From assembly GCF_002115755.1 (NCBI RefSeq), contig NZ_JFKA01000006.1, positions 1-64,000 of the forward strand: DNA of 64,000 nt, written 5' to 3'. The notes beneath the pieces were generated by a model. That model saw only the letters and a program-made list of their open reading frames with translations. It did not search any database and had not been told where the DNA came from. The number at the start of each line of letters is the position of its first letter. Positions within the stretch are counted from its first letter, which is position 1. The DNA comes from Thalassospira mesophila (lineage in GTDB: Bacteria > Pseudomonadota > Alphaproteobacteria > Rhodospirillales > Thalassospiraceae). The translations under genes and the position numbers were made by a program. Shown piece after piece: positions 61,801 through 64,000 of the stretch.

Positions 61801-62274
61801 CCGGAAGACCGGATTGGCCGGATTACCGCAACCACCCCCACCGAAACACCGCAAGTGAACACGGTGGCAAATGTGCCGGTTCAGCCCACGGGGACGACCG
61901 CGGGTGCCACGGGAATGGTGGCGTTGGCGGCGGGTAATGTTGTCGGGCTTGGCCGCCCGGCGCAGGGCGCGGCTGAGGGCAACGCGGTTATTGGCACATC
62001 GGGGAATGGCGGGACCAACGCGACGGGCTTTGCTGCGGCCAGTTTCCAACCCAGTATCACGGTGGAGCGCTCGACCGTCACGCCGTCACCCCGTCCCGTT
62101 ACACCGGCAACGGCCAGTGGCATTGCGCCGGGCGCGACAACACCAGCACCAGCGCCACAACAAAGTCAGCCCGTCTCAGGTAATTCTGGATCGAATGGCA
62201 TAGCCGTGGACAGTACAGGCCCGACCGGATCTGATACCATTCCTGGAACCGGTTCGGACGAGCAGGATCAGTAA
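37825..62274 (+). CDS. Giant two-partner-secretion exoprotein / filamentous haemagglutinin-like adhesin (TpsA)
   Basis: A protein of about 8,149 residues, secreted through the outer membrane by the TpsB encoded next. The signal is long (about 1-34, ending IMASA). The TPS secretion domain (about 35-300) has NSFSKFDVYQGNTVNLFVP and the landmark YLLNPNGVAIGAQGQLNVG, with the conserved NPNG turn that starts the right-handed beta-helix. TVLIDPDDLTIS near 355 marks its end. Residues from about 500 to 4,600 are Ala/Gly/Asp-rich units of roughly 65-75 residues with a repeating IG-x-x-A and VT-A pattern. A less repetitive part with two helix-rich inserts follows (about 4,400-5,600), then a 14-unit array of 91-residue repeats (about 6,315-7,640) and a Pro/Thr/Gly-rich tail (about 8,000-8,149). 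Likely a surface or released adhesin for attachment or biofilm. A TTG-started extension to 37783 is not favoured. Confidence 0.93.
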   Translation: MLAVVRDNKRKVIKRAFAYALSTTTFLVPIMASAGPQIVTDGQTATNLNVHGSVTDVTTSTIQGNSALNSFSKFDVYQGNTVNLFVPGAADHLINMVNGPRTHIDGILNSIKNGQIGGQVYLLNPNGVAIGAQGQLNVGSLTIMAPTEEFSGAFFDGPGHANEGALQQLLSGKVPLSENGLITIDGSVRATRKAALIANGVQVAGSVVVGAQALNQIAFSDVVNVDGLDAGQQAVVDDNGYIEIKGGLSGVDISGVLSANGVNGKNAGTIDVRATGDISVRAGAGISAHGIGANSNGGKITVFADNNASFAAGAHIDMSGGEISGDGGFAEFCALNSVALNGGTFAGGAVNGTAGTVLIDPDDLTISTDVTQADGTNYVFEGRDTITLKTGVTVSTKTVASKSGNITLTGRNIVFETGSALDAGDGGEDHGAGDITIGAAGSTSHSISMTGATLTGANVSITATAIANDGDIVLNPLSDVSATVTLTNTIINASGNVTVLAKAEQGLPTITLRLFDARSATASLTMTNGSITAGGNISLASSTKITSEVIGALLVSPVNASVVVTDSKASTLLTGTATLAADGDVDVTSTAITDSTAIAKSVSAIAGITTAVSVVDNSATTRLKGSAKITKAGAVTVKATGKTQVDTIADAATVETGGSGASIGVAISDVSATAIAEMSEGAAVSGAASLTVNAQNVTTQNTASRAGVADGAGTASSLFSDALGEAGVDGGVKNELTALFDGVLGKVADTLKDDDESSGGVQVAGAVSYASSNFDTRALISSNADKTLSLTGALNVNAEAVARTNTMASGITAGGKAGGGAGVSIQTVDNKLLASIAADDDKLLTIAANGVAVNATTKSIDTAITDQNQNAFGVQAYAGQEADDVGFAGALGLLIMNTNSSLAEIGNNVAIDGKNGSITIKATGGGDAEVIADGSPEDDTVIGALFEAYDTYTETEEDQNATPSIGVGAAIAININNSTVDAALRGGATLTNASGLDISAVSGGKVRTAANSAGAGGIAIVPVLALSVANNHVTAGIESSASGLTLAGGVSIDAQQNMTVLSVGKAAAGDADDASNVAIGLTVGISIVNASSTALLDRDLTTTGNLTVSAASVRDIRTGAAAGTNATPKDTGTEEQNADSKAKSDVLGTIKKAAAFGNLYSGSGDKVDGDKTAAKANVSADKGDGADDGGKVAAAAALGLTVADTDTSAGIASSRTVSGANIKITSADNTDSRAAADGRAAEADTNIGAAVALNIASVSNTATIGTSATVTGTALTLSALTSSFTVLDADGNAVKDDDDKDVIDDANKYETSAVAGAGVGNLAIAGAVAISLIDQTTTAEIGADADITVGAGNALVSAGSKRILDNLSTGVVGAATPTVDEFTDRYTTLNGMTTRINSKLTSLGDKIEAAKAETGGGSGGSDGSGGSGKLGVGASFAITVDNTVTRARISDGAKLTTTNAGAVKVSAVSGVNQSTHAEAASAPSSDVLDISDESETSAYSLDAAVAIAVNNETTESRIGTDQDTLTSDGAVSVTAQSDSEVLVQADGEAAGDKAAAGASLALGLTNSTTSASLARSVAAKGAITVSSEALSKDTTLALATARGTLLESYKNKFVGATDELLLAGSFGNEDGGDKKPRSAQTLSDQASSGNNKTSSVDESGKSDTGKSGKSISIAAAVGVGVNSRKSIASVDDSTSSGAYSLSSGGNIDVTAKNDANAQTQGVGAAVLTDTAIAVGVAVAATDHETTAKLGDYTKITASTGVNVTAQATQNQSSDFANKLMAEAIAGAGAKKTGVAGALSVINTDNDTGASFGKNVDVTSTGAVNITSTEKNHIVARAIAATISAGAEAKAGVGATFALINAGNTNKALVDEGAKISTTGDLTVSAKNLRQSESSFGFDGDYSLLNPTSVFQTSNYYTEALAGAASTGDTALAGSFSVTVTQNETTASIADTATASAKDITLEAENRQNARTLGGAISASKKTGVGVTLNAMVLADTVSAQLGKTGSASGASLTASGDVAITAKAEQDLGSILVAGAVGGSGTAVSGSVGINVIETEANALVSSHSTISSSGGVGIAATSKTGISSFVGGLAVSGQTGVGAGIATNLILAKTRAGIGDSAEIDAANTIAVNADASEDISAATVSAALSSGGTTVAVSLGANTVKSETTASVGNDAKLNDENSAGSRGISVTAKDKTDIGNIIGSAAFGTGTGVGGVLASNAIAKTTKAVLNGTATADTNVNVTATSEQNITAVSLGVAVVGGTAITGSGALALIDNTTSAVIGELAENDADTVSRATIISDGNVAIHASDETDALILTGTGAGGGGNAGGASLGVTTFIGETTAYIGRNANVTARGNATGLDVMTGGATLSSALFNGLSTLDTDSAGSKLQTTSDDALALKSSSIDDLKDGAFKKTLTTETRKGLSVTAYSDQDIANIAATGAAGGGTAVAGAVAVGVVSDTTKAYIDAGAKINQATGTAGNAQTVTVQAQGDTLSIDVAGGVAVGGSNAIGGSIDSLTLSKTTSAYIGQNALVDATSDVTVAADQATHAISVAANIAAAGNAGVGASLSVLVASSLTQAYIDGVVTTSGDITLAADSDTTFVQVAGQISAGGSAGVGGALGVSVLDNVTKAYIDSDGETNAKGKTTISASGKEQEYAAVVAGAGGGSAGVAGSVRVGVHTSTTQAYVAGKVNQNADYSLSGQNVDIDADSFVRVVSVTGGLGGGGVAGIGAAADVIVLRNNSNAFVSGGSLVSAHDDISISATSEKQLLQLGVAGAAGGQVGVAGALTVAFVGGIIDDDAKSRLSSNDDDNSGDTWSAADAATNKNLIGNALGDRDEATAANNAASAQRSKNQITDDFNATAEASRNDTKAFVGQGATLIAGQDVSITSSDTSKVIAGTLAVAGSGGVSVGGGITITTVDSSAQSYIGNLASVDATRAISIQAASHDSVINAAAAGGGALYTAINGSVAITTLLSDATAYIGDNAKVNQDEDVTDGASQDVVIDAKSDSNVVTVSGAAGGAIVGIGAAANVTTIAKQTNAWIGKNAKVDAARNITLDASSDDNLVAVTVSVQGGLVGAGGTAAINTIVSDTAARVLEGAAINATRSMRVQALNDAELDDISTSVAVGGAALGGVVSVNTVSATTEATIADGAKLNILGNGSGISIAADGGSRSDSTETALAKTTQTNDDDSTLTVSKVDVDRSTLTRNSKTITGLAVVARSDQDVTALPISAGASAAGALSGVATVNVIAGSTLAQIGTGAVINAVNAGASDNQDVLVAAYDSTDLSTVPVTVAVTGTGPAVSAATATNVIAKTLSAKMGGTVSAKDDITVSAISDQDLGSVSANGAAGALAGHNVSLGVDVVDNTVLAELSDSAIVTSGDDLAIHAKENTDFSQIIGSASVGGVTAAGGAIGVAVSSSDVTARIGKNAVTNADGTTSVIADSTENMTQYTVAGGASVGLALQGAISVRTATVKTLAEIGDGAKINQASGTADDDQAVLVSATNSLTVGGATGAGAVGGVAGVGFGMDIAVARNSTAARIGQNTLVSAKDDVSVAAHAQKDISATGIAGAGGLGAGVAGSVAIAILGGDADSRGTDQLTSDNGSITDQVNSEAGTDRSADLTSSDAGNLAHSKAGDANSDRTTAKSKTQNVMDPLDSSNGTFDDGVSAVIDQNATIKAGGNINVTAKDESRVRAFAGGAAAGTVGVGGWVAVASMGTTSQALIGQNANLDAGDTITISSDLLDKTDRSKAEAYGASAGAVGVAATIAVLDRSTTTQSLIGSGANIFADNAVSITAKNSSGGETRAIAGAAGFAAAGISVAVTSSDDDVTSEIGSNAKVGKKDDPAGSITVSATNGGSFDAYSVGASLGLAGSGAGADATVDLDGDTTAKIGTGATLYSDGDVVIAASDEPHATSQAIGASLSAGYSLGVSLSQALVDRNVEALVGDNASVTGDTITLDAKLLKGQSNNADAKAIAGSGGLLVGAAGSSAVTTLAGDVSASTGNNVKLLGIERTQTDENNITTVVADHGISLSARNEAAAEGRAIGVTAGAIALGAHSAVVDVTTTSKALLGAGTNAITMADLSITAVGAEHAYGDTISGAGGVGVVQAGLTKVDLDSTVKAGTLDSAGLTTLSADGTTTISATASGKYDGKIDTTGAALAQAAAGALVVNGTSNVWAGFGAKTGLRTHQLSLLALNELSKDLVSDANFKTSQGGGFNMAVGVSSGTMNASTNISVGANSDVYVFGTSQNQGTAAVLAKTNVTVDDETSFDSGGLISAPVATTIQTANLASNVTLGDNASLQTQAGDLSVAARSDAKMSARARSVTYGFAGAAGGVSKASVTANDAVVVGSDTNLVGVGDVEIYAGADATGLGILEAKADTRLFNKTAISIPTPPTADASAIHNSKVTIGTGSLVASAKDLNIQATEGHLFANGVGRATDLAKKALEAIGSVFGSDTEGSLEVVGGTSKNEGVGGIKVDGELRTGIRNKRYITFGTDFSSYVADANGNMVHYYPSYDTDNDRWVLAAEDPDNPGVPKIIKVFTPDEISEGMGFSILAAQNLGQSLQTEVARLENVLLRYGSSSDDNSVQIKSDIESRLTILRAAIASRKSDAYVDVVQIDPTEAATGNVKLYSDYVVGSGKINSPGDAEIKIINNSPMPIRITEMTIPDELGGKILFNGQSVLTATDINARNTDADGTATMEMVSSVSSADPQIIIENNFDPASGVYNPGNKLDIAAPDVILAGQINNINGLIKVTSDKGSIYSIASMRGETVEISTGGDFVFDSPETLLNIGAHPDAGFASLVNLYESGAATSGSADNVTQAVDDSSSTIAANNVFINADTININGVIQSGIADKSITINQSDVDAAYAAGNTSGARYVEVKNVGIVMDEGRVGVGGIKAELDRVTGEIRILDAKVEGGTVLLSGRLVSTGNGKINVIDGYGRIKINNDSTSTVLLDDVDTGGIEGQITLIDKSKNNGTGRALITRYERIGDSLNVYSNAGTDSSQATKLVSSTDGRTSTYAMQDDMRYYWMAGESTTTQTENQYSKQQKSLFGFIPISERSFSSDNLVSGYPKSKELSAEDLPEGDYVAQHGDLADYTFNSADEVTSNKQIYQGDSERSWGSDCAWFVCFSRTYEFKRTTITETGTNTYYYHSVAADKPIDISFIGYDNGKVDVTSNGSIALGGSLQNVGGVTNLTSTNGDIYSNGGAVQSGNLALSAVNGSVGRADSYLNLVQKSGDLVSVTSGKNIYLDAPGGSLVLSNLTAGSGSIGLRADFDIITSGSGVIKGRDIELIARNGKIGTSDGVLKVDTNAASGGKLTAKAARGDINVEEVSGDLIVNRIETVGDVSIKVSDGNLIDGNVDETEDTDTTDQLLALFDSLDLTGTDADAKKDAQVKAYEGEQESLYDDYFTLRNLHKDGDGNYVADAIDADYTYVVSDSERTSLTDAGLDSDAIQSYADRQTERYRSAYDKFGDVTYNADYSYTATSDEIAAVTDGYKWTQKELTNLLPSFAFKETTDTTTVVETANVSARNVTIDVKGNMGSHNGDIVLDLTKSNDLTDDVKVAMAAAERDDIIRDDSKHTLTIVQREDFDIDATGTTTIKAGGDLFLGSENDLNVFNASGKEIRVKIGGSISDGRDGNGANFEGNRMIFEAGDGHIGTESAPIMINQADGSLLTARAADDIYMHEISGNIYVDGLFSSHDVNLSADNGSILDGANDAIADIVAQSITLYASAGIGSSADGGALDIGISSADGSLVLTTLDGGAYLSGPGRFVALGAVDVNGVLNLNADNGITLRSTVNSNGNAQTYQSASDIVMLAASSISSGGGAVSITATTSDITQADGAKINAGSGAISLKAAGDITVASLATSNASTRAIAVDADGQIIDGGDTDDDITSSNENGVVSLAADDGIGRANALDTDVARLSLANSESGKIRIAEKDNLVLQTVAIGSATDTTIVTQGDLGLASGGTLQTNGLLFLTAENGGSLAIDGALTSSAASATLVADKNITSGAVGVITMSDNGDLSLIAAKAGVNGGYIRQTDGATINVGTGKATLVADGDIGLANLVSNNATADAIRLTSTHGGITDSGDTDIDIVANGVGAGVTINSATGIGADNAIETNLASVTATNTTSGAVALNEADTFNVTKIAQQASNGAVTLVGGTGLVITDITAPGAVTLKTTAGDITDGGTNSITAATLNLDAGGNANLVTTVSTLDNATIHNGKLTLANSQNLAINRVSQLTSDTSKSGIDIDVAGSISVANAKGGISATVGNIDLNATTADGTITVADAITTNNGNIVLQAAKGIALNDALSDVTSQNSGKVSLTALDGNITQADGSTIDGGSGLVDLTASDSLTLDQVATTGANIAITAQTGSVTAKDFITTNAGTIDVTAAQNITFDNSDADVTATGSGAVTVIATAGAIEQKDGATIDGGSDQVTLTAGTNLTLDQVQSTGANIAITAQNGSVIANDFITTRGAKIDITAAQNVTFANGEADVTSTGSGAVTVVATAGTIEQKDGSTIDGGTANVALTAGQSLILDQVRTSNADITINAQGDVIDGYDFIQTENGKISMTAAGKITLHNSDTDIVSTGSGDIAITSLGDNIMQYDGMIDGGTGKITLLANQALSLNEVKTRNADIAITAQTNAIGLNNVVSTDGGNIVITAANSVNLFNGNADVTSANGGAVTITATSGNILQKDGSQIDGGTGAVTLFAGGDVTLDQVQTSGAAIKVTADGGYLEADDFIKTDGADITLVAEKNVYLYKAETDITSSGAGAISINSRSGSLTQTNGSTIDGGTGTVSLSADQTVTLDQVKTTGAAIDIVSRSASVTARDFISTNAAGIAITAAQNVAFDTEEADVTSTGTGAVTIIAAAGNITQADGSTIDGGSDKVTLTAGDSLTFDQVQTSGADIAITAQTGSVMAKDFITTSNANIGVIAARNVTLFNDEADVTSAGSGDVTITATAGDLYQENDSTIDGGTGKITLTAGKKITLDQVKTTTSAIRIAAQGGDVVANDFIKTTDAAIDITGDNNVSFTNELSDVTSTGTGAVTIIATKDNITQADGSTIDGGSDKVTLTAGDSLTLDQVQTAGADIAITAQAGSVMAKDFITTSAAKIDITAARNVAFDNDEADVTSSGSGDVTITATAGDLYQENDSTIDGGTGKVSLTAGKKVTLDQVKTTTSAIRIAAQGGDVVANDFIKTTDAAIDITGDNNVSFTNELSDVTSTGTGAVTIIATKDNITQADGSTIDGGSDKVTLTAGDSLTLDQVQTVGADIAITAQTGSVMAKDFVTTSNANIGISAAQNVTLFNDEADVTSTGSGDVTITATAGDLYQENDSTIDGGTGKVSLTAGKKVTLDQVKTTTSAIRIAAQGGDVVANDFIKTTDAAIDITGDNNVSFTNELSDVTSTGTGAVTVVATKDSITQADGSTIDGGSDKVTLTAGDSLTLDQVQTVGADIAITAQTGSVTAKDFITTSNANIGVIAARNVTLFNDEADVTSAGSGDVTITATAGDLYQENDSTIDGGTGKVTLLAGNDVTLDQVKTTAADIAITAQNGSVLANDFIRTKDGSIAILANKDVTLNKPESDVISEASGSIDITATTGKIVQNDGSEIDGGDGRVSLTAAQDMRIATLRTGAGTSGVAYDGVTRMIGVSLRSVSGTISLGEISATNHIDIVAGNSIVEANAFVDHGNGMVQLSTAVLKGDSVGIVAEGGTIGTSASDRFEVETTAQDGSEISLNRDQFLTKRRYTTLQARDGIYMAEVSGDLSADRVIAGTAKGGKNDAAEIALAIRNGSSDIGTISAPEKIDIRASGQDIQIEDLTSRNANLYVEGSDGRLDIEKGRLGASTVMEAQHISLTKLENYVDSLQLLMKVTGLNGSLSKTVNANITAPKKVQFDLLRTNTAVFDIKSLQTRITSGQITNEMIMTLPVAKMLMDNVTQKIRLGYQLQLFDNNTYFNDLAFDQSDFKLPVDTRIVTMDDSILHGPLVIDDPEDRIGRITATTPTETPQVNTVANVPVQPTGTTAGATGMVALAAGNVVGLGRPAQGAAEGNAVIGTSGNGGTNATGFAAASFQPSITVERSTVTPSPRPVTPATASGIAPGATTPAPAPQQSQPVSGNSGSNGIAVDSTGPTGSDTIPGTGSDEQDQ
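56767..60735 (+). repeat. Array of fourteen 273-base (91-residue) tandem repeats in the exoprotein gene
   Basis: Phased on the LDQV codons, units recur at 56893, 57166, 57439, 57709, 57982, 58255, 58528, 58801, 59074, 59347, 59620, 59893, 60166 and 60439: twelve steps of 273 bases and one of 270. Each unit holds the pattern DVTS...GAVTI...QADGSTIDGG...LTAG..LTLDQV...ADIAITAQ..SV.A.DFI.T (schematic). Such periodic strands should form a regular beta-helix. Confidence 0.92.
58460..60460 (+). repeat. Higher-order 546-base repeat block, nearly identical copies
   Basis: Within the array, alternate units pair into a 546-base (182-residue) super-repeat. Copies starting at about 58780, 59326 and 59872 are nearly identical over roughly 280 bases, while outer units have diverged. 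This pattern indicates recent duplication by unequal recombination. Confidence 0.85.
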
Positions 62275-62380
62275 AAATCGAAGACAATCAGTGGGGCGGC
62301 AATGAAGGTTGCCATCTTTGTTAGCAGACATAACGTGCATAAGCAGCGTCGTGAGGGCGCTGTCTGAGGGGGAAGACATT

Positions 62381-64000
62381 TTGGCGTTCAACAGCCGTAA
62401 CATAGCGGGTATGCCCGGTTTGGCCGGGCAGGTGGGAGCCCGTACTTTGGGGCGGGTGCTACGGGCTGCTCTTGTGGTTGGGGGCTTTGCGGGGGTTTGT
62501 TGGGGCGGTATGATGGGCAATGCCCTGGCCCAGCAGGCACCGAAAAGCCTGCAAAGCGAACAGCAAAGCAACCCGACGGCAAATATCATCCGCCAGGAGC
62601 AGCGCCAGAAACAGATCAATGAATTTAACGGCTTTGAATTGCCCGAAATTGTTGATGGCAGCCCGGATTTTACCCCGCCCAAAGCCGGAGCAGGGGCGAA
62701 GTTTACGGTGCAGCGGTTTGATATTAACCGGTCGGAAATTCTCGAAGATCAAACGATTCGCGATGTTTTGGCAAAATATGTTGGCCGTCCGCTGTATCTG
62801 GCAGATTTGTACGATATGCTGGCCGAGTTCAACGAGCTTTACCATCAGAAGGGCTTTGTTACCGCGCGCGCCTATATCCCGCCGCAAAAAATCGCTGGCG
62901 GCGAAGTGCGGGTTATTCTGGTTGAGGGCCGTGTTGGCCACCTGCGTGTCGAGCAGAACGACTATATGCTGAGCGATTATATCGCTAGCCATTTGCACAT
63001 TGAAGAAGGCGATCTGGTTAGTCTGGATGTTTTGGAAAAGGCACTGGGCCGGTTTAACCGCCTAAACCAGACCAAGCTGACGGCAAAGCTGGAGCCGGGG
63101 CAGGAATTTGGTCAGACCGATATTGTCGTGACGGCCAAAGAACCCGACCGCATGGCCTATTCGCTGTTTATCGATAATTACGGTGCGCTTTCCACCGGGC
63201 ATCGCCGCAGTGGCGGTTATGCCCGTGCCAATAGTGTGTTTGGGATTGATGACCCGCTAACCGTTGGCGTGACAGAATCACGCGGGTCGCGGTCGGTTTT
63301 TACATCCTATGAAGTGCCGGTAAGTTCCTATGATACGCGTCTGTCAGTGGGGTATACCCAAACACGTATTCATATCATTGATGGCCCCTTTGCCGATGAC
63401 CCGGCCGATCCCGATGTTTACGGGCAAACACAGTTGATCACGGCATCGTTAAAACAACCGTTTATTTTGTCGCCACACTGGTTGCTGAATGTTGATTACA
63501 GCTATAATGGCAATGTTTCTTATACCACCTTTGGCGCAGCCCTGACGGAAACCTGGATTAACCGGCATTCGGTGGGTGTGGATTTTAATTATTTGGGCGA
63601 TACCGGCTTTTATTCATTCGGCTTGCGTGGTTATCGGATGTTTTCCCATATTCGCCAGGCTGAAACAGAATACCGTGTGACCAGCAAATACACCGCCAAT
63701 GCCTTTGCCTATCAACAGCTTGGCGGGCCGTTTACAGCGCAGGTCACCGCCGGAGGACAAATGACCAAGGACCGTGTTTTGCCACCCGCAGAACAGTTTT
63801 CGGTTGGCGGGGTTGGCACCATGCGTGGTTATGAACCCGGTGCTTTTTCCGGTGATGACGGTTATTTCATCGATACCGAACTGCATTATAATTTCAACTT
63901 CCCGACCGAATTCTCGAAGGGAAAACCTGAAAACACGCAGGCCAGTGTTTATGTATTTTTCGACCATGCCGGGGCATTTCGTTATCGTGACGGCTCCCAA
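62381..64000 (+). CDS. Two-partner-secretion outer-membrane translocator (TpsB, ShlB/FhaC family; 3' end outside window)
   Basis: The partner that recognises the TPS domain and secretes the exoprotein. The frame runs open to position 64000 (540 codons). I use TTG at 62381, with AGGGGGAAG about 6 bases upstream; ATG at 62411 is the alternative. The signal peptide ends near residue 50 (ALAQ). A short linker rich in Gln is followed by POTRA-type domains (about 75-255, with FTVQRFDINRSEIL and YHQKGFVTARAYIPPQKIAGGEVRVIL, split here) and the start of a 16-strand barrel (FIDNYGALSTGHRRSGGYAR). The VGGVGTMRGYEPG segment near 480 is the conserved loop-6 motif of the Omp85/TpsB superfamily. 106 bases separate it from the exoprotein stop codon, so they form one operon. 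Confidence 0.92.
   Translation, partial: MAFNSRNIAGMPGLAGQVGARTLGRVLRAALVVGGFAGVCWGGMMGNALAQQAPKSLQSEQQSNPTANIIRQEQRQKQINEFNGFELPEIVDGSPDFTPPKAGAGAKFTVQRFDINRSEILEDQTIRDVLAKYVGRPLYLADLYDMLAEFNELYHQKGFVTARAYIPPQKIAGGEVRVILVEGRVGHLRVEQNDYMLSDYIASHLHIEEGDLVSLDVLEKALGRFNRLNQTKLTAKLEPGQEFGQTDIVVTAKEPDRMAYSLFIDNYGALSTGHRRSGGYARANSVFGIDDPLTVGVTESRGSRSVFTSYEVPVSSYDTRLSVGYTQTRIHIIDGPFADDPADPDVYGQTQLITASLKQPFILSPHWLLNVDYSYNGNVSYTTFGAALTETWINRHSVGVDFNYLGDTGFYSFGLRGYRMFSHIRQAETEYRVTSKYTANAFAYQQLGGPFTAQVTAGGQMTKDRVLPPAEQFSVGGVGTMRGYEPGAFSGDDGYFIDTELHYNFNFPTEFSKGKPENTQASVYVFFDHAGAFRYRDGSQ

Overview
The window looks like a chromosomal segment of a heterotrophic, facultatively denitrifying alphaproteobacterium. 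The evidence is moderate GC content, a norCBQDEF nitric oxide reductase operon, TRAP and ABC uptake systems with GntR/LacI/LysR regulators, a class I PHA synthase and an IS427-type insertion sequence. A Thalassospira-like Rhodospirillales marine bacterium would fit, but that is inference from gene content and protein flavour, not a marker gene.

Layout. (1) 1-4.8 kb: a TRAP solute-binding protein (cut by the window edge), two fumarate-lyase superfamily enzymes and a divergent GntR/HutC regulator; two identical operator-like repeats lie between the divergent genes. (2) 4.9-13.2 kb: norC-norB-norQ-norD-norE-norF behind an FNR/NNR-type box, followed by three consecutive Crp/Fnr regulators and a second box. 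(3) 13.4-20.3 kb: a LacI-regulated CUT1 sugar-type ABC transporter operon with an FAD-dependent oxidoreductase placed between the permeases and the ATPase; two operators overlap the promoter and a third, perfectly palindromic one lies in the signal-peptide codons of the binding-protein gene. (4) 20.4-21.3 kb: an IS5-family (IS427-type) element at a convergent junction. (5) 21.5-27.1 kb: a polar amino-acid ABC transporter with a dialkylglycine-decarboxylase-like PLP enzyme and a divergent LysR regulator. (6) 27.3-31.2 kb: PHA synthase and small genes, then about 1 kb with no convincing gene. (7) 31.2-37.3 kb: a BASS-family transporter, a four-gene periplasmic/outer-membrane copper-resistance cluster (small secreted protein, cupredoxin, CopA, CopB) and an AraC regulator. 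(8) 37.8-64 kb: one gene of about 24.5 kb for an ~8,150-residue two-partner-secretion exoprotein (TpsA), followed by its outer-membrane translocator (TpsB), cut by the right edge.

The modules are mostly self-contained uptake-plus-catabolism or stress cassettes, each with its own regulator. The most unusual parts are the giant TpsA, which carries a 14-unit, 91-residue repeat array with signs of recent recombination between copies; the LacI operon with an intragenic operator and an uncharacterised flavoenzyme; the paired lyases whose signature motifs deviate from consensus; and the dialkylglycine-decarboxylase/ABC locus. No tRNA, rRNA or CRISPR array was recognised.
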